Assembly (NCBI GenBank): GCA_937899265.1
Contig: CALBPV010000029.1
Span: 1-25,371, forward strand
Reading direction: 5' to 3'
DNA from: an uncultured Bacteroidales bacterium
Lineage (GTDB): Bacteria > Bacteroidota > Bacteroidia > Bacteroidales > UBA3663
Length of the DNA stretch: 25,371 nucleotides
Shown: positions 12,776 to 19,717 of the stretch, in pieces
How positions within the stretch are numbered: position 1 is the stretch's first letter
Layout: each line of letters opens with the position of its first letter
The notes under the pieces: model-generated
Seen by the model: only the letters and a program-made list of their open reading frames with translations
Databases searched by the model: none
Told to the model about the DNA's origin: nothing
Position numbers and translations under genes: made by a program

Positions 12776-14092
12776 CTATCGCCTCAACCAGACTTCGGGA
12801 TTGACACCTGTCGTTCCCTTGTAAATCCAAAAGTTGAGCGTACCGCTCTTGCCGTCGGGCTGGTTTTTAATCACACCGAGAGCTTGACGGGTCTTGACGG
12901 TCTGTCCCTCTTTGACCAGAGGTTTCTGGATATTGGAATAGACCGACTTGTAGGTGCCGTGACTGACAATGATGAGGTAGTCGTCCGACGAACGCATACA
13001 ATTGGTCACCGTTCCCTGGAAGATGGCGCAGGCGTTGGCGTTGGGTGTCACGGAGAGCACCATGCAAGTCAGTCCCAAGGATGCGTTGTAGTGCTGCACT
13101 ATCGCATAGTGGGAATCCACCGGATATGACATCTTGCCTTTGTTTTGGATGAACGAACCGGTCAGCTGGGCATCCTGCGGAGTATAGACGGGTTCTGCGG
13201 GTTCTTTTGCTTCCGTCTTGCTGCCTAAATGCGGGGTTTTCTTTGCGGTTTCGGCTTTCTTTTTGGCAGCCACTTCAGCCTGACGTTTTCGTTCTTCCTC
13301 CTTACGGATTTCCTCTTCGATGAGACGGCGTATTTGCGCTTGCACTTCGGCCTGTTTTTTACGGTCCTGGTCGAGAGCTTTCTGGAGTTCTTTGTTCTTC
13401 TTCTTCAGCGCCTCGACGTTACGGTTCTGTTTGGTCTGTTCTTCTTCGAGACTGTTTTTCTCTTTGGTCACCGAAGCCATCAGATTCATTCGCTGTTGCT
13501 TGGTGCGCTCGAGTTCTTCTTTGGCCAGCTTGGTCTTTTCGCGTTCGGCATTGAGTTCGAGAGCCTGCTGTTTGCGCCATTGGCTGTATTGCCTCAGGTA
13601 TTGTGCCCTGCGGATGCCTTCCATCATTCCGTCGGCCGAGAGGATGAAGAGCAGTTCGTCGTATCCGCTGCGCCAACGGTAGAGATGTTTGATGGCCTGG
13701 TCGTACTTCTGCTGTTTGCCCCGAAAACTCTTGTGGAGCCGGATGATGGTTCGCTGCAGCGAATCTTCCTCTTCCCGGATTGCCTCTATCTCCTGTTGCA
13801 TCGACACCACAAGAGCCCTGCGTTTTCCGATTTCCTGTTCACGCAACTGGATGTCCCGGCTTTGGGCTCTCACATCCTTGTCGTTGTTTGATATCATACG
13901 CTGCGTGGCGTCAATCTGTTTCTGCAGGTCTTTCTGCTGTTTCTCGTACTCGGCTCTTGTGGGCTTTTTCTTCTTGGCTGTCTGCGACGTTCTGGTGCTG
14001 CGCTTTTGGGGCACAGCATTCTCGGGTACCGACCACAGCATCAGTCCCGTTATCAGAACGACAGTCATTCGGAAGATATGTCGCATAGCCAT
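12776..14092 (-). CDS. EnvC-like coiled-coil protein with degenerate LytM (M23) domain
   Basis: 438-residue exported protein. A signal peptide covers about 1-27 (FRMTVVLITGLMLWSVPENA). Long charged coiled coil follows at about 45-280, with a Lys/Glu-rich stretch to 300. The C-terminal 120 residues form an M23/LytM fold (IIVSHGTYKSVYSNIQKPLVKEGQTVKTRQALG). The zinc ligands of active M23 enzymes (HxxxD and HxH) are not seen: the first site reads SLGLTCMVLS and the second LNFWIYKG. Like E. coli EnvC it is therefore probably an activator of amidases in cell separation rather than a peptidase. It starts 12 bases after the DUF4292 gene, in a gene run common in Bacteroidales. Confidence 0.85.
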   Translation of the reverse strand: MAMRHIFRMTVVLITGLMLWSVPENAVPQKRSTRTSQTAKKKKPTRAEYEKQQKDLQKQIDATQRMISNNDKDVRAQSRDIQLREQEIGKRRALVVSMQQEIEAIREEEDSLQRTIIRLHKSFRGKQQKYDQAIKHLYRWRSGYDELLFILSADGMMEGIRRAQYLRQYSQWRKQQALELNAEREKTKLAKEELERTKQQRMNLMASVTKEKNSLEEEQTKQNRNVEALKKKNKELQKALDQDRKKQAEVQAQIRRLIEEEIRKEEERKRQAEVAAKKKAETAKKTPHLGSKTEAKEPAEPVYTPQDAQLTGSFIQNKGKMSYPVDSHYAIVQHYNASLGLTCMVLSVTPNANACAIFQGTVTNCMRSSDDYLIIVSHGTYKSVYSNIQKPLVKEGQTVKTRQALGVIKNQPDGKSGTLNFWIYKGTTGVNPEVWLRR

Positions 14093-14104
14093 CCGTCGTT
14101 TCGG

Positions 14105-14932
14105 TTATTCAGGTTTGATATTTCTCACCTTGTCCAGCAGTTCGAACGGGTCCATCGACTTATATTTTTCGGACGGTTCGAATTCGGGCCAAGGTTGGGC
14201 ATCGATGTTCGGTTGGTTATAACTGAAGTCCACTTCATAGTTCGAGGAGCGGGTTTTGACCGTCAGATGACTTTTGGAAGGCGAACAGCCTACCGCCAGA
14301 TTATACCATTCCGTGTAGGCCCAAAGTACCTCTACTCCCTTATCGGCGATTTCGAGACGGGTCAGTGTCACCTGTCCCTTTGCGTTGATGGTGTAGGAAA
14401 GTTTGTATTTTTCTTCTTCACGCGTCCCTACTACCGTACCGTCGTCGTTCGATGTCCAGATGAACTTGCTGAAATCCTTGACCTGACATTCTCCGTGCTT
14501 GGGCAAGCACATTCGGCCCATGAAGACACATTGCAGCGTCCTCACGTCAATGCCGTTGTCGGTGAAGAAAGCAAAGTCGCGGATGGCTTGGCGCGTGTAG
14601 AGTTTGTCCATCTTATCGACCAGAGTCACCGAGTCGCGGTCCACTTCCAGACGACCCACCTCAAAGCCCAACAACGGGGCATTGATTTGCAGTTTGAAGT
14701 TCTGATTTTCTTCCATGTTCAAACGCATGGGCAAATTGGGCTTGCCTTGGAGCAACACTTTGCCCTTCACCTGCATACAGTTGTAGTCGAAAGCATTCTG
14801 CACACAGGCTCCATATTGTTCCTGAATGGCTCGTCGTGTAGTACCATTGTCGAGAGCGGCGCGCTGACTGCCGCAGCTTGTGGCGGTCAGTATCAGAAGG
14901 ACCGACAGTGCGAGGTTTACGATTTTTTTCAT
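14105..14932 (-). CDS. DUF4292 family lipoprotein
   Basis: 275 residues with a lipoprotein signal peptide (MKKIVNLALSVLLILTATSC), so lipidated at Cys20 and probably on the outer membrane facing the periplasm. The body matches the DUF4292 pattern: alternating beta strands with MRLNMEENQNFKLQINAPLL, GFEVGRLEVDRDSVTLVDK and the C-terminal SSNYEVDFSYNQPNID. The family has no firmly established function; a LolA/LolB-like fold is a reasonable guess from the strand pattern but not shown here. It lies between the TPR gene (36 bases) and the EnvC-like gene (12 bases), suggesting an envelope role. Confidence 0.8.
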   Translation of the reverse strand: MKKIVNLALSVLLILTATSCGSQRAALDNGTTRRAIQEQYGACVQNAFDYNCMQVKGKVLLQGKPNLPMRLNMEENQNFKLQINAPLLGFEVGRLEVDRDSVTLVDKMDKLYTRQAIRDFAFFTDNGIDVRTLQCVFMGRMCLPKHGECQVKDFSKFIWTSNDDGTVVGTREEEKYKLSYTINAKGQVTLTRLEIADKGVEVLWAYTEWYNLAVGCSPSKSHLTVKTRSSNYEVDFSYNQPNIDAQPWPEFEPSEKYKSMDPFELLDKVRNIKPE

Positions 14933-14968
14933 CTTTGTTTCGTTTTGTCGTTTATGGATGGTCTCAGG

Positions 14969-16819
14969 TCAAAGCCAGTCGGGCTTTCCTTCGATATAAG
15001 TTTCTTTGTCAATTTTCTCCTTGAGGAGTTCGGGATTCTCCACATCCTCCATCTTCGATGCCTTGAGCCAGAAGCCGAGAGCTTTCTCTGTCTCTCCCTG
15101 CATCATCAGAATGTCGCCATAATGTTCCCACAACGAAGCCGAAGGTGCATTTTCGGCTTTCTTGATGGCCATATCCTGATAGAACTTGGCCAGCATGTAG
15201 TTGCCCTGTTGGAAATATATCCAGGCGTAAGTGTCGAGATAGGTCGGCGAGTCGGGCTCCTGCTGCACCACTTTTGCGGCCATCGCTTCAGCCCTGTTGA
15301 GATCCCGTTTTTCGAGCGAGAGGAAGTAGGCATAGTTGTTCAGCACCGTGATGTTCTTGGGATTGTATTTCAGGGCCTCGTCATAGCTGTCGTATGCTTT
15401 CTTCATCCAATAGGCTGCGTTTTTCTTGTCGCTCATTGCCTGTTGGTGATAGCAATCGCCCATGGCTCCCAGATAGGTGGATTTCCGATTCACTTCCTCG
15501 GGCTTCAGGTGCTCGGTCGCAGAACGGAAGTTCTCGACGGCATCCAGATAATTCTTGATATCCATAGCCCGATAGGCACGGAAGAGCCACGGGACGCACG
15601 ACTCGGGAATCGCACGTTCGGCTTCGGAGCAATATTCCTCCAGCCGAAGAGTGTCTTCCGATAGAAATGCGCATTGCAGGAACCGCTCCCAATACTTTTC
15701 TTCCGTGGGCTTCAAATCGACCGCAAACCGCATCTGCTGTTCTGCCTGCGCTGTCTGATTGACGGCTGACAGATAGTCGCAGTGGAGCACATAGAGTTCG
15801 GGGTCTGTAGGGTGCATGGCCACCACTTTCTCAAAGAGTTCCTCCACACCGGGTATCTGGATGTCGGTCGTATCTTTGGCCTTCCGTTTTTCCTCGGCCA
15901 CCTTGCGCAGGGACGATTTGAGATATTCTGTCAGAATATCTATCTTGGTCTTCACGTCGAGGTTGGGATTCACGAGAGCAGCTTCCACAAGGGTATCGGC
16001 GGCTGTCTGATTGCCCGTCACACTGTAGTAGTTCGACAGAGCCACCCACAGGTACGCATTGTCGGGTTCTATCGCAGCTGCCTCATCGTAGGTGGCTTTG
16101 GCCTCCTGTATCATTCCGTTCGACATCTGCATGTCACCCTTGCTGATGCGGTAGCTGATGTCGAAAGGATAACGTTTGATAAGGCGGTCGTAGCTTTCAA
16201 ATGCTTCGTCGGTCTTGCCCTGCATTTGCAGAAGATAAAACCTCCGCATCATTAGTTGGGGATTCACACCGTCCAGCTCTTCGATTTTGTCGAGTGCAGC
16301 CACACATTCCGTCAGACTGTCTTTTTTGAGATATACCTGTGCCAGGTCGTAATAGGTCTCGCTCTTCTGCGGATAGAGTCGGGTCAGACGTTTATAGACT
16401 TCGATGGCGGCACTGTCCTTGTCTGTCCGGGCATAGATATTGGCCAACTGCCGGTTGTACCAATAGTTGGTCGTGTCCTGCGCTACGGCTTTTTCGGCAT
16501 GGCTTTGGGCATTCTTCATGTCGTTGAGCGCTTCGTAGTAGGCACTCATCTGGTTCAATGCCGGTGCTGACAGCGAGTCTATCTCGAGCGCTCTCACGTA
16601 GAGAGCCCATGCCTGGTCGATATCGCCCCTTTGATGGAGGGTGGCCGCACGGAAGAAGACCCGGTCGAACCTTGCCTGTTCGTCGGGAGAGAGACGCACG
16701 GTGGTCGTCTCTTTCTTGGTCTTCTTGCCTCGAGCTTCTGCGGGTGTGACGGCGAGAAATGCTGTCAACATCAGCAGGAGCCACAGGAATCCGCGTTTCT
16801 TCATTGTACTCTTGTGCAT
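14969..16819 (-). CDS. Exported tetratricopeptide-repeat protein
   Basis: 616 residues from ATG 16817-16819, which overlaps the dut stop as TAATG; a second Met five codons later (16804) gives the cleaner signal peptide MKKRGFLWLLLMLTAFLAV. After a basic linker the protein is mostly TPR helices, for example AATLHQRGDIDQAWALYVRA, SAYYEALNDMKNAQSHAEKA, AQVYLKKDSLTECVAALDKI and ALKYNPKNITVLNNYAYFLS. It is a scaffold type with no catalytic signature, probably periplasmic or outer-membrane associated. A reading extended upstream to 16981 overlaps dut in another frame and is rejected. Confidence 0.85.
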   Translation of the reverse strand: MHKSTMKKRGFLWLLLMLTAFLAVTPAEARGKKTKKETTTVRLSPDEQARFDRVFFRAATLHQRGDIDQAWALYVRALEIDSLSAPALNQMSAYYEALNDMKNAQSHAEKAVAQDTTNYWYNRQLANIYARTDKDSAAIEVYKRLTRLYPQKSETYYDLAQVYLKKDSLTECVAALDKIEELDGVNPQLMMRRFYLLQMQGKTDEAFESYDRLIKRYPFDISYRISKGDMQMSNGMIQEAKATYDEAAAIEPDNAYLWVALSNYYSVTGNQTAADTLVEAALVNPNLDVKTKIDILTEYLKSSLRKVAEEKRKAKDTTDIQIPGVEELFEKVVAMHPTDPELYVLHCDYLSAVNQTAQAEQQMRFAVDLKPTEEKYWERFLQCAFLSEDTLRLEEYCSEAERAIPESCVPWLFRAYRAMDIKNYLDAVENFRSATEHLKPEEVNRKSTYLGAMGDCYHQQAMSDKKNAAYWMKKAYDSYDEALKYNPKNITVLNNYAYFLSLEKRDLNRAEAMAAKVVQQEPDSPTYLDTYAWIYFQQGNYMLAKFYQDMAIKKAENAPSASLWEHYGDILMMQGETEKALGFWLKASKMEDVENPELLKEKIDKETYIEGKPDWL

Positions 16820-17256
16820 TATTTCTTTCCTGTGTGACCGTAACCGCCGGCACCGCGTTCTGTCTCGCTCAACACTTCTACCGGTTCCCATTCCACCTGT
16901 TCGTGGCGGGCCACCACCATTTGGGCCACGCGTTCGCCGTCCTCGATGGTGAAGGGATCGCGGCTCAGGTTGATGAGACACACGCAGACCTCACCTCTGT
17001 AGTCGGCATCCACCGTTCCGGGCGTGTTCAGCACCGTCAGTCCGTGTTTTAGGGCCAGACCGCTTCTCGGCCTCACTTGAGCCTCATAACCCACAGGCAG
17101 TTCGATGTAAAGTCCCGTGGGGACGAGCCGTCTCTCGAGAGGTTGCAATACGATGGGTTCATCGATATTGGCTCTCAGATCCAGTCCAGCCGACGCGGGA
17201 GTGGCGTATGCGGGAAGGGGATGTTTCGATTTGTTGATTACTTTGACTTGTAACAT
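16819..17256 (-). CDS. dut: Deoxyuridine 5'-triphosphate nucleotidohydrolase (dUTPase)
   Basis: Hydrolyses dUTP to dUMP and pyrophosphate, keeping uracil out of DNA and feeding dTMP synthesis. The 145-residue trimeric-type enzyme shows the five dUTPase motifs in order: ASAGLDLRA (about 21-29), PRSGLALKHG (63-72), GTVDADYRGE with catalytic Asp and Tyr (80-89), the GERVAQMVV segment (107-115), and the C-terminal P-loop-like RGAGGYGHTG (134-143). It overlaps the TPR start by one base. No convincing promoter is seen in the 60 bases upstream, where a heptamer tract begins, so it may be read through from the radical SAM gene. Confidence 0.96.
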   Translation of the reverse strand: MLQVKVINKSKHPLPAYATPASAGLDLRANIDEPIVLQPLERRLVPTGLYIELPVGYEAQVRPRSGLALKHGLTVLNTPGTVDADYRGEVCVCLINLSRDPFTIEDGERVAQMVVARHEQVEWEPVEVLSETERGAGGYGHTGKK

Positions 17257-17301
17257 ATTCTGCTGATTCTTTTTGGGGAATTTTTCCTGTTCTGAAATAT
17301 T

Positions 17302-17343
17302 TTGAAACTTGGAACTTGAAACTTGAAACCTGAAACCTTGAAC
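17302..17343 (+). repeat. Degenerate heptamer tract (TTGAAAC family)
   Basis: Tandem heptamers of the form TTGAAAC with variants GGAACTT, GAAACCT and GAAACCTTG. It precedes the 35-bp array by 12 bases, the same order and plus-strand orientation as at 25061-25098. Here the heptamer is reversed relative to the minus-strand genes, unlike the copies at 3605-3618 and 9774-9815. Confidence 0.8.
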
Positions 17344-17355
17344 CCTACCCCTACT

Positions 17356-17456
17356 CCCTTCCCTTTAGGGGAGGGCTGGGGAGAGGCTTTCCTTCCCTTT
17401 AGGGGAGGGCTGGGTAGAGGCTTTCCTTCCCTTCAGGGGAGGGCTGGGGAGAGGCT
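17356..17456 (+). repeat. 35-bp tandem repeat array, about three copies
   Basis: Copies at 17356-17390 (35 bp), 17391-17424 (34 bp) and 17425-17456 (truncated) with few substitutions. Each starts CCCTTCCCTTTAGGGGAGGG, which folds into an eight-pair hairpin with one T-G wobble and a TTTA loop, and continues with CTGGGGAGAGGCTTT. The same unit forms the array at 25104-25240. The array sits between the radical SAM stop (17472-17470) and dut. The G runs (GGGG, GGG, GGGG, GG) could also form a quadruplex. Confidence 0.9.
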
Positions 17457-17469
17457 ACTTGCCCCCCCC

Positions 17470-18249
17470 TCACACCACCTGGACCTGCATTCCCTCGGCC
17501 ACAAGCGGAGCGGCGATGGCTTCGAGTTCTTCCCGGGGCACTTTTTGCAGATTCTTCTCGGGTGTCGGACGGTCGAGCGAATAGACTTGTATCTCGTGAG
17601 GCTTTATCTCCCGCATCAGTTCACGCCAGGCTTCGGTTTCCTCGGGGGTGGTATTGTCGATGCGATGTCCGTTGTGTTCGCCTCTCACAAACATGCTCTG
17701 TACGATGAGCCGTCCTTTGAAGGCCTTCATGCCCTCCACCACTTGTCTCACGCTGTAATGACTGTCTGCCGGCTGGTCAATGAGTCGCACTGTCTCGTCA
17801 AAGGCACCGTCTATCTTCAGTATGTTGTTGTCGATTTTCAACAGGGCAGCGTGCACCTGGGGATTGTTCATTCTGGTGGCATTGCTCAACACCGAGACTT
17901 TCACCTCCGGATAGTATTTGTCCCTCAGCCTTATCGTCTCTTCCACCATATAAGCGAAGTCTGGATGCAGCGTGGGTTCGCCGTTGCCTGCAAAGGTGAT
18001 TACATCCAGCGGCTCGCCGGCTTCTCTCATGGCGCTCAGCTTCTGCTCCAAGGCGGCTACGATTTCCCCCGCATCGGGAAAATGCGAGCGTCTGTGAGAC
18101 TCGTTGTACCCGCACTCGCAATAGATGCAGTTGAACGAGCAGACCTTGCCGTCGGCCGGGAGCAGGTTCACGCCCAACGAGATGCCCAACCTGCGGCTGT
18201 GGAGTGGACCCAAAATGTTTGTACTGAATATATCGGGCTGTTTGTCCAT
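17470..18249 (-). CDS. Radical SAM protein of the COG0731 type
   Basis: 259-residue enzyme with the radical SAM cluster motif in KVCSFNCIYCECGY (CxxxCxxC, about residues 33-40), preceded by GPLHSRRLGISLGVNLLP, the signature of the family related to wyosine-tRNA synthetases. SAM-binding features follow in DVITFAGNGEPTLHPDF (the GGEP-like motif reads GNGEP) and VSVLSNAT. In bacteria the substrate of this family is not established. The start is ATG 18247-18249. An open frame continues upstream to 18516, but those residues come from the heptamer tract and promoter region. A weak promoter is suggested at 18339-18373. Confidence 0.85.
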   Translation of the reverse strand: MDKQPDIFSTNILGPLHSRRLGISLGVNLLPADGKVCSFNCIYCECGYNESHRRSHFPDAGEIVAALEQKLSAMREAGEPLDVITFAGNGEPTLHPDFAYMVEETIRLRDKYYPEVKVSVLSNATRMNNPQVHAALLKIDNNILKIDGAFDETVRLIDQPADSHYSVRQVVEGMKAFKGRLIVQSMFVRGEHNGHRIDNTTPEETEAWRELMREIKPHEIQVYSLDRPTPEKNLQKVPREELEAIAAPLVAEGMQVQVV

Positions 18250-18306
18250 TTGAAACTTGAATTGAAACTTGAAACTTGGAACCTGAAACTTGGAACCTAA
18301 AACTTG
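18250..18306 (+). repeat. Heptamer tract in the radical SAM 5' leader
   Basis: About eight degenerate units of TTGAAAC/TTGGAAC/CTGAAAC type on the plus strand, starting at the base next to the radical SAM start codon. If the weak minus-strand promoter at 18339-18346 is used, most of the untranslated leader is this repeat. No 12-bp or 35-bp module accompanies it. Confidence 0.8.
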
Positions 18307-18338
18307 ATATTTCTTTGTTTTTAATAAAAAATATTGTG

Positions 18339-18373
18339 CAAATATAATGATTTTATTTGGGATAATCGACAAA
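18339..18373 (-). promoter_or_regulatory. Possible promoter of the radical SAM gene
   Basis: On the minus strand TATATTTG (18346-18339) matches the Bacteroidota -7 element. The nearest TTTG (18373-18370) is 23 bases upstream, longer than the usual 19-21, so the -33 match is weak. Transcription would start near 18333, leaving a leader of about 84 bases. Confidence 0.45.
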
Positions 18374-18416
18374 ATGCCCGAAATTTTATGTGTTTTTTGC
18401 TTTTTAGCCCCGTTTC

Positions 18417-18449
18417 TTGGCCAAATTTCCCGTTTTTTTTGTATTTTTG
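18417..18449 (+). promoter_or_regulatory. Probable promoter of hflX, giving little or no leader
   Basis: TATTTTTG at 18442-18449 matches the Bacteroidota -7 consensus TAnnTTTG, with TTGG at 18417-18420 as a partial -33 element 21 bases upstream. The -7 element ends five bases before the hflX ATG, so transcription should begin at or next to the start codon. Confidence 0.6.
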
Positions 18450-18454
18450 CACCC

Positions 18455-19717
18455 ATGAAAGAATTTATTTTATCCGAACATCGGAGCGAGAAAGCCATCC
18501 TCGTAGGTCTCATCACCCACCGTCAAAATGAGCAGAAAACCGCCGAGTATCTCGACGAACTTGCCTTCCTTGCCGAGACGGCCGGAGCCGAACCGGTCTG
18601 CCGTTTCGTCCAGCGACTGGACACCCCCAATTCCGTCACTTACGTCGGGCCGGGGAAACTCGACGAAATCCGTCAGTACATCGAGACCCGCAAGGACGAT
18701 GAAGAGAATGCCATAGGTATGGTCATCTTCGACGATGACCTCGGACCCAAGCAGCTGCAGGTCATCGAGAAGGAACTCTGTGTCAAGATACTCGACCGCA
18801 CGTCGCTCATCCTCGACATCTTTGCTTTGCGTGCCCAAACGGCCACCGCCAAGACGCAGGTCGAACTCGCCCAATATCAGTATCTCCTTCCCCGCCTCAC
18901 GGGTCTGTGGACCCACCTCGAACGTCAGAAGGGCGGCATCGGCATGCGCGGTCCCGGTGAGACTCAGATAGAGACCGACCGCCGCATCGTGCTCCACCGC
19001 ATTTCGCTTCTCAAAGACGAACTCGCCCACATCGACCGGCAGAAATCCACCCAGCGCAAGAATCGCGGAAAACTTGTACGGGTCGCCCTCGTGGGCTACA
19101 CCAATGTCGGAAAATCCACTCTCATGAACCTGCTCTCCAAAAGCGAAGTCTTTGCCGAGAACAAACTGTTTGCCACTCTCGACACAACGGTTCGCAAAGT
19201 CATTGTCGATAATCTTCCCTTCCTCATGAGCGATACCGTGGGATTCATTCGCAAACTCCCCACCCATCTGGTCGAGAGTTTCAAATCGACACTCGACGAG
19301 GTGCGCGAAGCCGACATTCTGGTTCATGTCGTGGATATCTCCCATCCCGCTTTCGAAGACCAGATTGAAGTGGTCAGACAGACCCTTGCCGAAGTCTGCC
19401 GCAATGCCTCCAACGACATCAAACCCACGCTCCTCGTCTTCAACAAAGTCGATGCCTACACCTGGACACCCAAAGAAGCCGACGACCTCTCGCCCGCTAC
19501 CCGCGAAAACCTATCCCTCGACGACCTCAAACATACCTGGATGAACCGCATGCAAGACAGCTGCCTCTTCATCTCGGCTCGAACCGGACAGGGCATCCCC
19601 GAACTCAAAACCAAACTCTACGAGATGGTACGTGAGATTCACACCCGCCGCTTCCCCTACAACGACTTCCTTTTCCAGAAATACGACGACCTCGGCGAAG
19701 AAATTACAGAATTATGA
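18455..19717 (+). CDS. hflX: GTPase HflX, ribosome-associated
   Basis: Conserved translational GTPase that binds the 50S subunit and splits or rescues stalled ribosomes in other bacteria. The 420-residue product has the HflX N-terminal domain (ending near the family signature GGIGMRGPGETQIETDRR) and a GTPase domain with GYTNVGKST (G1), DTVGFIRKLP (G3), NKVD (G4) and a SARTG element (G5). The start ATG 18455-18457 gives MKEFILSEHRSEKAILVGLI, the usual Bacteroidota N-terminus; an in-frame start at 18347 lies upstream of the promoter and is rejected. Its stop overlaps the next gene's start as ATGA, an unusual partner for this gene. Confidence 0.95.
   Translation: MKEFILSEHRSEKAILVGLITHRQNEQKTAEYLDELAFLAETAGAEPVCRFVQRLDTPNSVTYVGPGKLDEIRQYIETRKDDEENAIGMVIFDDDLGPKQLQVIEKELCVKILDRTSLILDIFALRAQTATAKTQVELAQYQYLLPRLTGLWTHLERQKGGIGMRGPGETQIETDRRIVLHRISLLKDELAHIDRQKSTQRKNRGKLVRVALVGYTNVGKSTLMNLLSKSEVFAENKLFATLDTTVRKVIVDNLPFLMSDTVGFIRKLPTHLVESFKSTLDEVREADILVHVVDISHPAFEDQIEVVRQTLAEVCRNASNDIKPTLLVFNKVDAYTWTPKEADDLSPATRENLSLDDLKHTWMNRMQDSCLFISARTGQGIPELKTKLYEMVREIHTRRFPYNDFLFQKYDDLGEEITEL

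Noticed and set aside
16820..16981. Upstream extension of the TPR protein
   Set aside because: The extension overlaps dut in another frame, is Arg/Gly-rich without structure, and would hide the signal peptide that begins near 16804-16819.
17356..17456. Possible CRISPR array
   Set aside because: The 34-35 bp copies are directly abutting with no unique spacers, no cas genes are present, and the same unit recurs at 25104-25240 next to the same heptamer tract.
18250..18516. Upstream extension of the radical SAM protein
   Set aside because: It is made of translated heptamer repeats and crosses the hflX promoter and start.
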